Numbered from the stretch's first letter, positions 52,609 to 62,257 are shown. The stretch: DNA of 64,000 nt from Polluticaenibacter yanchengensis (GCA_027854065.1 JAQGEF010000008.1:124001-188000), one strand, 5' to 3'. The notes: a model not told the origin generated them from the letters alone. Numbers and translations: made by a program.

Positions 52609-53169
52609 ATGAAAGCAATTATTTTTAATGGCACTTTAGAAAAAAGAAGTCACTCTACAGCTGGCCAATTATCATCATATATTCTTCAAAAATTGAACAG
52701 TTATGGTGTTGATGCAGAGATATTTCATCTTTCAGATGCCAGTATTCCGCATTTTAATACCGAGTACTCGAAAACGCCAATCGCTGTAAAGCGCATGAAC
52801 CAGATGTTTACCGACGCCGATATGCATTTCTGGCTGGCACCTTTATATCACGGCAGCATTCCGGGTGTAATGAAAAACTGCCTGGATTGGCTGGAAATCA
52901 GTGCCAGGTTGCCTAAGCCTTATCTTACTGACAAAACGGTCGGATTGGTTTGCTGGGCAGATGGCGTACAGGCTATGCAGGGCATAAATGCGATGGATGC
53001 TATTGCAAAATCACTCCGTGCATGGACCTTACCGTTTAGTGTGCCAATTGTAAGGGCATCTTTATTTGAGCAGGATAACAATTCAGTATTATCTAAGCCT
53101 TACCAGGACAAACTTGACAGGTTGATTAATATTTCTATTTCAAGAAAAATTAATGTAACGGCTATTTAA
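52609..53169 (+). CDS. NADPH-dependent FMN reductase family protein
   Basis: A 186-residue flavodoxin-like protein: KAIIFNGTLEKRSHSTAGQLSSYI (phosphate loop), then FWLAPLYHGSIPGVMKNCLDWLEIS, the family's FMN-binding block. It probably supplies reduced flavin or reduces quinones under oxidative stress. Third gene of the sodA unit, 13 bp after DUF2480. It is distinct in sequence from the reductase at 49507. Confidence 0.88.
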   Translation: MKAIIFNGTLEKRSHSTAGQLSSYILQKLNSYGVDAEIFHLSDASIPHFNTEYSKTPIAVKRMNQMFTDADMHFWLAPLYHGSIPGVMKNCLDWLEISARLPKPYLTDKTVGLVCWADGVQAMQGINAMDAIAKSLRAWTLPFSVPIVRASLFEQDNNSVLSKPYQDKLDRLINISISRKINVTAI

Positions 53170-53222
53170 TGTTTAAAAAACGAAGAATGGTGTTGAGGAA
53201 ATAGAGGCTTGGTATTTTTAGT

Positions 53223-53963
53223 TTAATCCAATATCTGCATCAATATGGATAGTGATTTTAAACTGGTGAAGTCAGGTACATGATGTTTATAGAATACCTC
53301 CAGTCCCAGCAGGATCTGTTGCCTGTCCGTTCTGTTTGTTTTTATCCTGTATAAAGTTATCGGGTTGTTAGACTTTAAAAACTCCGATACATAAAAAGAT
53401 AAGTCAGCTGGTAAATAATTGCTGTGGGAAGGCAACTCTTCGATAAATGTACCGGAATGCCAGTCTAAAACCTGGTGTGCTTCGTCAAAATTATCTTCAA
53501 TTCTGAACCCCAGGTATTCAGCTAAATGCAGGGCAAAATAAACAGGCATATTTATTAAAGTCTGCGTTTCGGCAGTATCCAGTATCCGGATATTATCCCT
53601 TACGAAATCATACAATTCCTGGTTTTCTTCAGCTTCTTTTATACATTTAAAGAGTAATTCTGCCATATAAATAGCAACAGCATTATACAGTACTTTTTCC
53701 AGGATGTTCTGATAGATAACCTGCCATTTAACTTCTTTTATGAACTGGAAATTTTTAGAAGGTTGGTTGTACACCACCATGTCCAGCTGGGCAGTGGGCT
53801 GAAAATACTGGGCAAGGCTTTTGCCTTTTGAATTTGTTTTGCGGGCGCCCTTGACAATGTACAACTGAAGACCAAACTTTTCAGTTAATGCAGTAACAAT
53901 AATACTCGTATCCCCGTAAGGAATAGTTCTTAAAACAATAGCCGAGGTATTATGTAGCTGCAT
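53223..53963 (-). CDS. recO: DNA repair protein RecO
   Basis: A 246-residue recombination mediator that loads RecA with RecR. The N-terminal OB-fold (TSAIVLRTIPYGDTSIIVTALTEKFGLQLYIVKGARK) is diagnostic; the rest is helical. The zinc-binding cysteines seen in some RecO proteins are absent, which is usual for Bacteroidota. It starts 9 bp after the end of the glycosyltransferase gene and is probably co-transcribed with it. Confidence 0.9.
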   Translation of the reverse strand: MQLHNTSAIVLRTIPYGDTSIIVTALTEKFGLQLYIVKGARKTNSKGKSLAQYFQPTAQLDMVVYNQPSKNFQFIKEVKWQVIYQNILEKVLYNAVAIYMAELLFKCIKEAEENQELYDFVRDNIRILDTAETQTLINMPVYFALHLAEYLGFRIEDNFDEAHQVLDWHSGTFIEELPSHSNYLPADLSFYVSEFLKSNNPITLYRIKTNRTDRQQILLGLEVFYKHHVPDFTSLKSLSILMQILD

Positions 53964-53972
53964 ACTTAAAGA

Positions 53973-55892
53973 TTAACTGCCTAAATATTTAAATCCCTTT
54001 TTTATAATTTTAAAATCAGTTTGCCAGGTGTATTTTTTTGCATACTGTTCATCATGTTTAAGGATATTTTCCGGTAGGGCCTTCGGTATCACATAATAAG
54101 GCATACTGTTGTTTTTAATAACCGAGGGTTTTAATGCCGGTAGTTGGTCATTAGAGGTACTCATATAGCCAACCCAGGTTTTTTTAGCAAACATTACCTG
54201 GAAAATATTGGCGAAAAAATGAAAAGGTTTCTCCATGAAAAACAAAAGTACCGGCGACATTATAAGGAGGAGGGCAGCTGTTACGGTATCCAGGTTTCTT
54301 TTCGTTCTTTTACCCACAACAGAACTGATCTTATAGAACTTATTTTTATCAACGGTAGTACCGGATTCATTTTTACTGCTGCTGCCAATAATGCTTTGAC
54401 TGTACAGGTAATGGAAATTATAGTAATGTTTTAATGGGTGCTTTTCTATATATTCCAGTACAGATGTCATGGTAATATGCTTCGCGTCTATATCAAAAAT
54501 AATGTCTTTGGAAGGGATGTCCTCCAGGGTTGATGCCAGGTTCAGGAAATTGGTATTAATAATATTGTTTTTATTCTCCGATTTATTGAACAGCTTTTTG
54601 ATATGGTTAAATGAAGATTTGTTCTCACTTACCACAACAATGTTTTTCAGAGAATCATTGTCCGACTGGTTATTGTTCCGGCTATTGTTTAAGACAGAAC
54701 GGTATAGGTAAATAAAAATGGCGGAAATAACCAGGCCAGATAAAAGAATCCCCCTGGAAAATCTGTAATTGTTACTTATAACAGCATAAATGCTAAGTGA
54801 TACCAGGATGCCGATAAAAAGGGAATTGAAAATTTTATTGGGTTTGTCTGTATAATCGTAAAGGCCAGAGAAATTAGCGGTGGTTAAAAATGTGAGGCTC
54901 GTAATGCCTATAAAAAACAGGTAATCGGTATTCACAAAAACGGCGTCGGGCTGTATATACTGCTGCCAGATGATTTTTATAATAAATAGTGTGACAAATG
55001 TTATCACGAAATCAATGATCTTAACGCCAATCTTTTTAATGAAAAACGAAATCGCGCTGATTGTCGCTTTTGTCCAGATGCCAATTTGCAGAATTATTTT
55101 AAAAAGACTTGAGAGGAGATTGTTTTTATAATGCTTGCTCACAAATAAGCTCATTGCATTGTAAAACATTTTTACATAGTTCAGAGACCCTTTTTTTGTG
55201 CTTTCTCCTTTAAAGTGAATAATAGAAGAATCTGCGAAATAGTAGTTTTTATAACCCTCTTTTTTAATCCTGTAACTCAGGTCTATATCTTCACCGTACA
55301 TGAAAAATATTTCATCAAAAGCCCCTATTTTATCCAATATGTTTTTTCTTATCAGCATAAAAGCGCCGGCAAGGATATCTACTTCATGATTCTTGTTTTG
55401 GTCCAGGTAGCCTAAGTGGTATTTCGCAAATACTTTAGATCTCGGGAATAAGCTGCTTAGGCCGGAAAGTTTAAACAGGGATGTAACAGGGGAGGGATTC
55501 GCTCTTTTGGATTCAGGTAAGAATGTGCCAGAGCCATCAATCATTTTTATACCTAATGCACCAATGGACTGGTCTGCTTCAATAAATTGCAGGCACTTAC
55601 TGAAACATTCCTCAGGTACCAGCGTATCAGGGTTTAAAAACAGCACATATTCCCCACGGGCGATATCGACCGCTAAATTATTAGCCTTGCCAAATCCAAG
55701 GTTTTCCCCGAGCCAGATGAAATTGACATTCTTGAACCTGTTTTGAAAATATGCTTTGCTGTTATCATTACTGTTATTGTCCACTACAATTATTTCACCG
55801 GAAATATCCTCCATCGCATTGGATACGGACAGTAAACATTGCTCCAGGAAATGTTTTACATTGTAATTAACTATAATGACGGATATTTTCAT
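53973..55892 (-). CDS. GT2 glycosyltransferase fused to a polyprenyl-phosphate sugar transferase-like membrane region
   Basis: A 639-residue protein. Residues 1-240 are a GT-A family 2 transferase: ISVIIVNYNVKHFLEQCL, VLFLNPDT (DxD-like), GAFMLIRKNILDKIGAFDEIFFMYGEDIDLSYRI. Residues ~265-400 hold about four to five membrane helices, and ~520-565 (SVVGKRTKRNLDTVTAALLLIMSPVLLFFM) resembles the membrane entry of bacterial sugar transferases that load undecaprenyl phosphate. The C-terminus (QYAKKYTWQTDFKIIKKGFKYLG) also recalls that family, but its catalytic Lys-Arg/Asp-Glu motifs are not obvious, so activity may be lost. Likely cell-surface polysaccharide synthesis. Confidence 0.8.
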   Translation of the reverse strand: MKISVIIVNYNVKHFLEQCLLSVSNAMEDISGEIIVVDNNSNDNSKAYFQNRFKNVNFIWLGENLGFGKANNLAVDIARGEYVLFLNPDTLVPEECFSKCLQFIEADQSIGALGIKMIDGSGTFLPESKRANPSPVTSLFKLSGLSSLFPRSKVFAKYHLGYLDQNKNHEVDILAGAFMLIRKNILDKIGAFDEIFFMYGEDIDLSYRIKKEGYKNYYFADSSIIHFKGESTKKGSLNYVKMFYNAMSLFVSKHYKNNLLSSLFKIILQIGIWTKATISAISFFIKKIGVKIIDFVITFVTLFIIKIIWQQYIQPDAVFVNTDYLFFIGITSLTFLTTANFSGLYDYTDKPNKIFNSLFIGILVSLSIYAVISNNYRFSRGILLSGLVISAIFIYLYRSVLNNSRNNNQSDNDSLKNIVVVSENKSSFNHIKKLFNKSENKNNIINTNFLNLASTLEDIPSKDIIFDIDAKHITMTSVLEYIEKHPLKHYYNFHYLYSQSIIGSSSKNESGTTVDKNKFYKISSVVGKRTKRNLDTVTAALLLIMSPVLLFFMEKPFHFFANIFQVMFAKKTWVGYMSTSNDQLPALKPSVIKNNSMPYYVIPKALPENILKHDEQYAKKYTWQTDFKIIKKGFKYLGS

Positions 55893-56133
55893 TAAAATTC
55901 AGTAAATCTACAGCAGCTATAAAAACGCTAAAGTAATCAAATATGGTTAGAGTTTAGTTCCTTTTTATTGATTATTAGTGCAATTGTTACCGGTGTTTTC
56001 AAATAGCATAACGTTTGGTAAGTTATAATAAAACTAATTTGGACGCTACTGTTTCATTTTGTGACTATTTTAATTTCAATAATTGTCTAATTCAATAAAA
56101 AATGTATTTATTTGCGTATTAAACTTTTAATAA

Positions 56134-57273
56134 ATGAAGAAAACGTTATTGGTTTTTGCGTCCTCTTTATTGTTGTTTGCTTGTAAAAATGATGATAAGG
56201 ACAATAGCGAAAAAAAGAGTGATTCTAAAATCAGTTCTGGTAAACTAACCATTAAAGGTACAGTGGAAGGTATGGAAGATGGTGTACTGGAACTTTTTTT
56301 AATAGATAAGGATGATGTTGTTCCGGATACAATTAAAGTAAAAGGTGGAAAATTTGATTTTTCCAAAGAGATATCAGAACCTGTGCACAGTGTTTTACGT
56401 GAAGTAGGGCACCCGGATGAGTCTTTAGTCTTTTTTGCCGATCCGGGAGAGGTGAAAATTACTACAAATAAAGATTCTTTTTATGTAGGGAAAATTGAAG
56501 CCGGGGCGTCTCAAAAGCAGTTTAAGGAATTAAACGATAAGATCAAGGTAATTATGGAACCTGCTCAGAAAATATCTGAAGCTTATATGCAGGCCCAGCA
56601 GTCTAATGACCAGGTTGCAATGGAAAGGATCGTATCTGAATTTGATAGTTTGCAGTCAAAAGTAGTTACGGTAGTCAATACTTTTGCAAAGGAAAATAAC
56701 AATTCTATTGTTACACCTTTTATGGTGTTGAATTTATCTTCTCAAAATCCTAAAAACCTGGAAATTGTAAATATTTCCAACGCAATGAGCGATGGTTTGA
56801 AAGGTACCTTTTATGGTAAGAAGTTAGCTGAAATGGCCGATAAAGAAGCTAAAACAACAATTGGTGCGATTGCCCCGGATTTTACCCAGGAAGATCCTAA
56901 TGGCAAATCAATCGCATTAAGCTCCTTTAGAGGTAAATATGTTTTAGTAGATTTCTGGGCCAGCTGGTGTGGCCCATGCCGCCAAGAAAATCCAAATGTG
57001 GTAGATGCTTACAATAAATATAAAGGCAAAAACTTTACAGTGTTTGGTGTGTCCCTGGATAAATCTAAAGATGCGTGGACAAAAGCAATTATGGAAGACA
57101 AGTTAGCCTGGGAGCATGTGAGTGATTTGCAGTACTGGAATAATGCCGCAGCTCGACTCTACGGTATTCAGGCCATTCCTGCCAACTTCTTAATTGATCC
57201 GCAAGGAAAGATTATCGCCAAGAATATTACAGGAAAAGAACTTCATAATAAATTAGCAGAAGTCTTAAAATAA
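56134..57273 (+). CDS. TlpA-type thiol-disulfide reductase lipoprotein with DUF4369 domain
   Basis: A 379-residue lipoprotein (MKKTLLVFASSLLLFAC, Cys17). Residues ~36-130 match DUF4369 (LTIKGTVEGMEDGVLELFLIDKDD), a helical linker follows, and the C-terminal thioredoxin domain has WASWCGPC (C279, C282) and IPANFLID with the cis-proline. Such proteins keep periplasmic disulfides reduced, for example in cytochrome c maturation. A low-scoring -7-like TTTATTTG lies upstream. Confidence 0.92.
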   Translation: MKKTLLVFASSLLLFACKNDDKDNSEKKSDSKISSGKLTIKGTVEGMEDGVLELFLIDKDDVVPDTIKVKGGKFDFSKEISEPVHSVLREVGHPDESLVFFADPGEVKITTNKDSFYVGKIEAGASQKQFKELNDKIKVIMEPAQKISEAYMQAQQSNDQVAMERIVSEFDSLQSKVVTVVNTFAKENNNSIVTPFMVLNLSSQNPKNLEIVNISNAMSDGLKGTFYGKKLAEMADKEAKTTIGAIAPDFTQEDPNGKSIALSSFRGKYVLVDFWASWCGPCRQENPNVVDAYNKYKGKNFTVFGVSLDKSKDAWTKAIMEDKLAWEHVSDLQYWNNAAARLYGIQAIPANFLIDPQGKIIAKNITGKELHNKLAEVLK

Positions 57274-57276
57274 TTG

Positions 57277-57309
57277 AAAAAGCGGTTGAAATGCTCAACC
57301 GCTTTTTTT
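57277..57309 (+). terminator. Intrinsic terminator of the TlpA-type gene
   Basis: AAAAAGCGGTTGA pairs with TCAACCGCTTTTT across a 5-nt loop, followed by more T. Confidence 0.88.
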
Positions 57310-57399
57310 ATGCTTTCCTGTTGGTGAAATTTATATATGGTTCATTCCTCAAAATATCTTTTCATTAGAAGGAGTATTAAATTTCCTGTTTCTTACTTC

Positions 57400-58197
57400 C
57401 TAGTATCTGATGGTGAAATGCTGTTTTACCTTAAAGTCTTTCTTAAAGAAAACCAAGCCGATAAAAAACAAATCTATTGACATGGTGACTGCTTCATGAT
57501 TTTTGATCTCTTCCCATGCCTGCTCCATTTCTTTACTCCAGTGGATATCGTCAAAAATGAGTATGCTTTCTTCCGTTATAAATGGTAAAATTTCCCTGTA
57601 ATATCTCACAGTAGGTTCGTAGCGATGGTTGCCGTCTACATAGGCGAAATCTGTAACACCGGATTGTTTTAATGCAGAGCTCAATGTTTCGTCAAAATTA
57701 CCTGTGATTTGAGTGATGTTTTTAAGCCCTAGCTGTTTAAAAGTATTTGCAGCTACGGATGCAATATTTTCAGATCCTTCTAAAGTGATAATTTTACTTT
57801 CCTTGTTACTATTACTCAGGTATGAAGTGGTTATACCTAATGACGTTCCCAGCTCAAGAATGGTTTTCGGCTTATAATAAGTGGCGATCTTAAATAACAA
57901 CTGGCTGTACTTTCGGGGTTTTAGTGCAGATCTTGCAATGTTTTTAATGACTCTTTTCTTTGTAGCGCCGGTGCGGCTACCTGCTCCGAAATCTTCTACT
58001 TCTATAACTTCGCTATTAATTAAATATGCTTTTCTGACCTGTTCAATTTCATTAAAACAATAATAAGTCCCTTTGCTGTTCAATACATTTATTATGAAAT
58101 CGAAGACAAAAGGTGAGTGTACACCATGGCCTTTGCCATTGCTTGCCGTTATGTAGTATTGAAGATATTTAAATCCTAATTGAAAAGCGTTGTACAT
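57400..58197 (-). CDS. Class I SAM-dependent methyltransferase
   Basis: A 265-residue protein from ATG 58197 (MYNAFQLGFKYLQYYITASNGKGHGVHSPFVFDF); an in-frame ATG at 58218 adds seven residues and is possible, but the block GKGHGVHSPFVFDF fits the shorter form. The SAM fold shows ILELGTSLGITTSYLS (motif I), VDGNHRYEPT (VDG-NH) and ILIFDDIHWSKEMEQAW, as in O-methyltransferase-like (COMT/rhamnosyl) proteins. Substrate unknown. No partner genes. Confidence 0.82.
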   Translation of the reverse strand: MYNAFQLGFKYLQYYITASNGKGHGVHSPFVFDFIINVLNSKGTYYCFNEIEQVRKAYLINSEVIEVEDFGAGSRTGATKKRVIKNIARSALKPRKYSQLLFKIATYYKPKTILELGTSLGITTSYLSNSNKESKIITLEGSENIASVAANTFKQLGLKNITQITGNFDETLSSALKQSGVTDFAYVDGNHRYEPTVRYYREILPFITEESILIFDDIHWSKEMEQAWEEIKNHEAVTMSIDLFFIGLVFFKKDFKVKQHFTIRY

Positions 58198-58336
58198 AAT
58201 AAGGCTTGCAATATACATCGCATTTTATGGCTGTTCTATCGTTTTGCCGAATATCTCTAAAAAAAGATTTGTGTAAAAAGTACACATTAATGATTTTCTG
58301 CATTAAATTGCATTAGATTACTAAAAAACGATTGTT

Positions 58337-59707
58337 ATGGCTATAGGTACAGGCATGTCCTCGGTTGCTTCTAATACTATCCCTAAACCAAAGTTATCGC
58401 TTGCTCAGATCATTAATATGAGCTTTGGTTTCCTGGGAATTCAAATGGGTTTTGCATTGCAAACCAGTAATAGTAGTGGTGTTTTGCGCAATTACGGCGC
58501 AGATGTGGAACATCTCAGCTGGTTCTGGCTGGCAGCCCCTGTACTGGGCTTAATTGTACAGCCGATAGTGGGGCATTACAGCGATAAAACCTGGATAAAA
58601 GGTCTGGGCCGTCGCTCTCCTTTTTTTCTTACAGGTGCTATTTTAAGTTCCCTGGCGCTTATGTTAATGCCAAATGCGAATGTATTGGGCAATATTGCGC
58701 CATTGTTATTTGTGGCAGCAGGTTTTCTTATGATCATGGATGCGTGCTTTAATTTAGCAATGGAGCCATTCCGCGCTTTGGTAGCAGATAATTTACCGGA
58801 TAGCCAGCGCACAACAGGTTTTGCTATTCAAACCTGCCTGATTGGTATTGGTGCGGTCATTGGTTCTTTATTGCCTAAAATACTTTCGGCAGTTTTCAAT
58901 GTCAGCAAAGACGCACCGGCCGGTATTGTTGCCGATAATATCAAATACAGCTTTTATATTGGGGGTATTTTCTTTTTACTCTCGGTTATCTGGACGGTTA
59001 TAAAAACCAAAGAGTACCCACCGGAAGAGTATGCTAAATACCACGGTACAGAACCGGAACAGGCTCATTCGGGTGGCATTATCAAGGATTTCCTGAATAT
59101 GCCAAAAACGATGAAACAATTAGGCTTAGTGCAGTTTTTCAGTTGGTTCGCATTATTTGGTATGTGGGTTTTTACGACTGATACTATTTCTTCTCATATT
59201 TTTAAGTTAGATGGTTCTGATAGTAGTAGCCCAATGTATCGCGAAGCTCAGGAATGGACAGGGGTTATTTTTGCGGTGTATAATGGTGTGGCTGCAGTGT
59301 ATGCGTTATTGCTGCCCTCATTGGCTAAAAAGATTGGCAGGAAGAAAACGCATGCTTTATCTCTTGTTATGGGAGGGATTGGTCTGATCTCTATTTATTT
59401 TGCACCAAACAAAGAATTTTTGTTGTTTTCTATGGTGCTGGTCGGTATTGCCTGGGCAAGTATTTTAAGCATGCCTTATGTTATTTTATCAAGTGCCATT
59501 CCTCCAGGGAAAATGGGGGTGTATATGGGGCTGTTTAACTTTTTTATTACTATTCCTCAGATTTTGAATGGTGTGGTGAGCGGGCCGATTGTTAAAACTT
59601 TTTATAACAATCAACCTGTTTATGCTTTAGTAGCTTCTGGTATTTTTTTGATTCTGGCTGCTTTCTGTGTGAGGTTTGTTAAGGATAAAGCAGATTTAAG
59701 AAATTAA
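58337..59707 (+). CDS. MFS sugar transporter, maltose/sucrose-permease type
   Basis: A 456-residue membrane protein with about 12 helices. The start LSLAQIINMSFGFLGIQMGFALQ and VGHYSDKTWIKGLGRRSPFFLTGAI (the RxGRR/RSP loop) match the SLC45/MalT-like permeases for maltose, maltodextrin or sucrose. The gene precedes a GH13 enzyme by 345 bp on the same strand, which supports a role in alpha-glucan sugar uptake; they need not be one operon because a repeat-like element lies between them. Confidence 0.87.
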   Translation: MAIGTGMSSVASNTIPKPKLSLAQIINMSFGFLGIQMGFALQTSNSSGVLRNYGADVEHLSWFWLAAPVLGLIVQPIVGHYSDKTWIKGLGRRSPFFLTGAILSSLALMLMPNANVLGNIAPLLFVAAGFLMIMDACFNLAMEPFRALVADNLPDSQRTTGFAIQTCLIGIGAVIGSLLPKILSAVFNVSKDAPAGIVADNIKYSFYIGGIFFLLSVIWTVIKTKEYPPEEYAKYHGTEPEQAHSGGIIKDFLNMPKTMKQLGLVQFFSWFALFGMWVFTTDTISSHIFKLDGSDSSSPMYREAQEWTGVIFAVYNGVAAVYALLLPSLAKKIGRKKTHALSLVMGGIGLISIYFAPNKEFLLFSMVLVGIAWASILSMPYVILSSAIPPGKMGVYMGLFNFFITIPQILNGVVSGPIVKTFYNNQPVYALVASGIFLILAAFCVRFVKDKADLRN

Positions 59708-59740
59708 TATGTTGGAAGGAATTGAAAGGAGTCCCTTGTA

Positions 59741-59845
59741 GTCATTTCGACGAGGCAAATTTGAAGTAGATTGGAATTTGAAGAGACCGAGGAGAAATCT
59801 CTTTGCTATAGGATGGAAAACTTTCTTCGCTGTGCTCAGAATGAC
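59741..59845. repeat. Inverted-repeat-bounded intergenic element
   Basis: Bounded by GTCATTTCGA and TCAGAATGAC (8 of 10 positions in inverted match). Inside are GAGGAGAAATCTCTT and TTCTTCGCTGTGCTCAGAATGAC cut here at its left end. The last motif recurs in part at 11536-11556 (GTCATTCGCAGCGAAGAATTT, minus sense). It is a well-known kind of dispersed repeat in this phylum. The rest of the gap to 60052 is GC-mixed with no gene. Confidence 0.55.
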
Positions 59846-60052
59846 TGTTGCACGGGTGAGCGATAGTAGCAAAGTACCCCGCAAGGCGGCATAAGGTATA
59901 ATGAATAGCGAAGCTAAAAGATTGGTACTGCCGCCGCGGAGTACTGCGGATAGCGCGACCCTTTGCCGGCATTGAACAAAATATACCAACCGGTATTGAA
60001 TACTGAATTTGGAAGGGATGGCAAAGGGGCACCCCCGGAAAAATAAAAAATA

Positions 60053-61909
60053 ATGCGTATGAAATGGATTGCTTTATTGGTGACATTATTGTTTTTACAA
60101 TTGAAAGCTTTGGCAGTGCAGGTATTTCCGGCTAACTGGTGGCCGAATATGCAATGGCGGCAGGTGGAATTGATCGTTTATGATACGACTGGATTACAGC
60201 AGGCCGGAATGAAGGTGTCAGTGAATTATCCGGGTGTAAAATTGATTGGTGTTAAGCCGGCAACAAATAAAAATTATGTGTATGTGACTTTGGATATCGC
60301 GCCAACTGCTAAGCCGGGGAAGTTGAACCTGCAATTTAGCTATACTAAAAATATAACGAAGCAAGTACCGTTTACGATATCGGCAAGACGTACAGGAAAG
60401 GGCGTTACATACGCGCAAGGGGTAACCAGTGCGGATTTTATGTACCTGATTATGCCGGACAGGTTTGCGAACGGCAATACTGCCAATGACAGGGTAGCTG
60501 GCATGCGTGATCAGAGCCTGAACAGGGATTCTATTTACGACCGACATGGTGGTGACCTGGAAGGTGTTCAAGGTAAACTGGATTACCTGAAGGACCTTGG
60601 TGTGACGGCAATCTGGTTGAACCCGGTGCTGGAGAATGATATGCGTAACAGGACTGAGCATGGTTACGCGTTTACGAATCACTATGTAATTGATGCGCGT
60701 TTGGGTGGTGCGAAAGCATATAAAGACCTGGTGAATGCGATGCACGGGAAGGGGATGAAAATGATACAGGATGCGGTGTATAATCATGTGGGATTGGAGC
60801 ATATTTTTTACATGGACCTGCCGGATTCATCCTGGTTTCACTGGTGGCCTAAATTTACGCAGACCAACTATCGGGAGCAATCTATTTTTGACCCGTACAA
60901 GGCTAAGGCGCAGCATGATGTTTTAACGAATGGCTGGTTTGTACGTGCTATGCCGGATTTGAATCAGAACGATATTCACGTAGAGCGTTTTTTAATTCAG
61001 CATGCGCTTTGGTGTGTGGAAGAATTTGGTATAGATGCTTACAGAATTGATACATATTTGTATAATGATCTGGCATTTATGAATCGTTGTAATGCAGCCT
61101 TACTGAAAGAATATCCTAAACTGCATTTATTTGGAGAGACCTGGGTACACGGCGTGCTGAATCAGTCTTATGCGGTGGAGAATAACCTGGATGTACCCTT
61201 TAAGAGTAATCTGCCGGGTGTAACGGATTTTCAGACGAATTTGTATGGTATTGTCCCGGCATTGACGCAGGATTTCGGGTGGACATCGGGCGTGAGCCAA
61301 CTGTATAATACACTGGCCCAGGATTTTGTTTATAAGCATCCTGAGAAGCAGGTCATTTTTTTGGATAATCATGATGTGAGCCGTTTTATGAGTGTGGTAG
61401 ATAAGGATACGGCTAAGTTTAAAATGGGGCTTACCTGGTTATTGACTGCCCGTGGTATCCCTCAGTTGTATTATGGTACGGAAATAGGGATGGCTGGTGT
61501 AACGCATCCGCATGATGGCGATGTCCGCCGTGATTTTATTGGTGGCTGGAAGGAAGATGCTGTGAATAAATTTACGAGTGAAGGCAGAACGAAAGGGGAG
61601 AACGATATTTTTAAACTGGTAAGAACATTGGCTAATTATCGTAAAAATACCCCTGCACTACATAGCGGTAAATTGAAGCATTTTGTACCTAAGGATGGGT
61701 TATACATATATGCGCGTTATGATGATCAAAAAACGATCTTGTGCATTATGAACACCAGTAAAGAGGCTAAGAAAATTGACTGGAATGATTATAAGGAACT
61801 GATTGGTAAATACACTAAGTATAAGAATATTCTGACTGATACAGAGGCGGTTTTAAAAGCTGATTATGAAGTAGGGGCATTGGTGTTTGATGTTTTGGAG
61901 TTAAGGTAG
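60053..61909 (+). CDS. GH13 alpha-amylase family enzyme (cyclomaltodextrinase/neopullulanase-like), exported
   Basis: A 618-residue enzyme with a signal peptide (about 1-22). Residues ~24-110 match the cyclomaltodextrinase N-terminal beta-sandwich. The catalytic barrel has the four GH13 regions: DAVYNHVG (240-247), AYRIDTY (nucleophile D333), FGETW (acid/base E362) and FLDNHDVSRF (D441). A C-terminal beta domain ends the protein. It hydrolyses alpha-1,4-glucans or cyclodextrins in the periplasm or outside the cell, as SusA does. Upstream is the maltose-type MFS permease. Confidence 0.93.
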   Translation: MRMKWIALLVTLLFLQLKALAVQVFPANWWPNMQWRQVELIVYDTTGLQQAGMKVSVNYPGVKLIGVKPATNKNYVYVTLDIAPTAKPGKLNLQFSYTKNITKQVPFTISARRTGKGVTYAQGVTSADFMYLIMPDRFANGNTANDRVAGMRDQSLNRDSIYDRHGGDLEGVQGKLDYLKDLGVTAIWLNPVLENDMRNRTEHGYAFTNHYVIDARLGGAKAYKDLVNAMHGKGMKMIQDAVYNHVGLEHIFYMDLPDSSWFHWWPKFTQTNYREQSIFDPYKAKAQHDVLTNGWFVRAMPDLNQNDIHVERFLIQHALWCVEEFGIDAYRIDTYLYNDLAFMNRCNAALLKEYPKLHLFGETWVHGVLNQSYAVENNLDVPFKSNLPGVTDFQTNLYGIVPALTQDFGWTSGVSQLYNTLAQDFVYKHPEKQVIFLDNHDVSRFMSVVDKDTAKFKMGLTWLLTARGIPQLYYGTEIGMAGVTHPHDGDVRRDFIGGWKEDAVNKFTSEGRTKGENDIFKLVRTLANYRKNTPALHSGKLKHFVPKDGLYIYARYDDQKTILCIMNTSKEAKKIDWNDYKELIGKYTKYKNILTDTEAVLKADYEVGALVFDVLELR

Positions 61910-61930
61910 GATCGTTCATATAGGGACATA

Positions 61931-61960
61931 AAAAGAGAGTAACAATTGTTACTCTCTTTT
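61931..61960. terminator. Bidirectional intrinsic terminator
   Basis: A perfect 30-bp palindrome: AAAAGAGAGTAACAA followed at once by its reverse complement. It ends the GH13 gene and, on the other strand, the tRNA-Gln gene. Confidence 0.88.
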
Positions 61961-61961
61961 G

Positions 61962-62032
61962 TTGCCCGACCTGGATTCGAACCAAGACAAACAGTACCAA
62001 AAACTGTCGTACTACCATTATACTATCAGGCA
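61962..62032 (-). tRNA. tRNA-Gln (anticodon TTG), copy 1
   Basis: On the minus strand the acceptor TGCCTGA pairs with TCGGGCA, the anticodon stem ACAGT/ACTGT holds the loop TTTTGGT (anticodon TTG), and the T arm has GTTCGAATC. 71 nt with the discriminator base; CCA is not encoded. Confidence 0.93.
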
Positions 62033-62186
62033 ATCCTGTTATTATTTATTTACATTCCTAATAACTAAAAGGGAATGCAAATGTAATAATCTATTTGAAT
62101 TTTCAAAATTTATTTTGAAGAATAATTTTGAAAAATTTTTGCTGAAATAAAGAACTAAAATGAAATAATATTTAGCTATTCTTTTG

Positions 62187-62257
62187 TTGCCCGACCTGGA
62201 TTCGAACCAAGACAAACAGTACCAAAAACTGTCGTACTACCATTATACTATCAGGCA
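62187..62257 (-). tRNA. tRNA-Gln (anticodon TTG), copy 2
   Basis: Identical in sequence to the copy at 61962-62032, with different flanks, on the same strand. A 154-bp AT-rich spacer separates them, with no other tRNA inside. Confidence 0.93.

Noticed and set aside
60218..60802. 194-residue minus-strand frame
   Set aside because: Antisense to the catalytic barrel of the GH13 enzyme; His/Arg-rich shadow frame.
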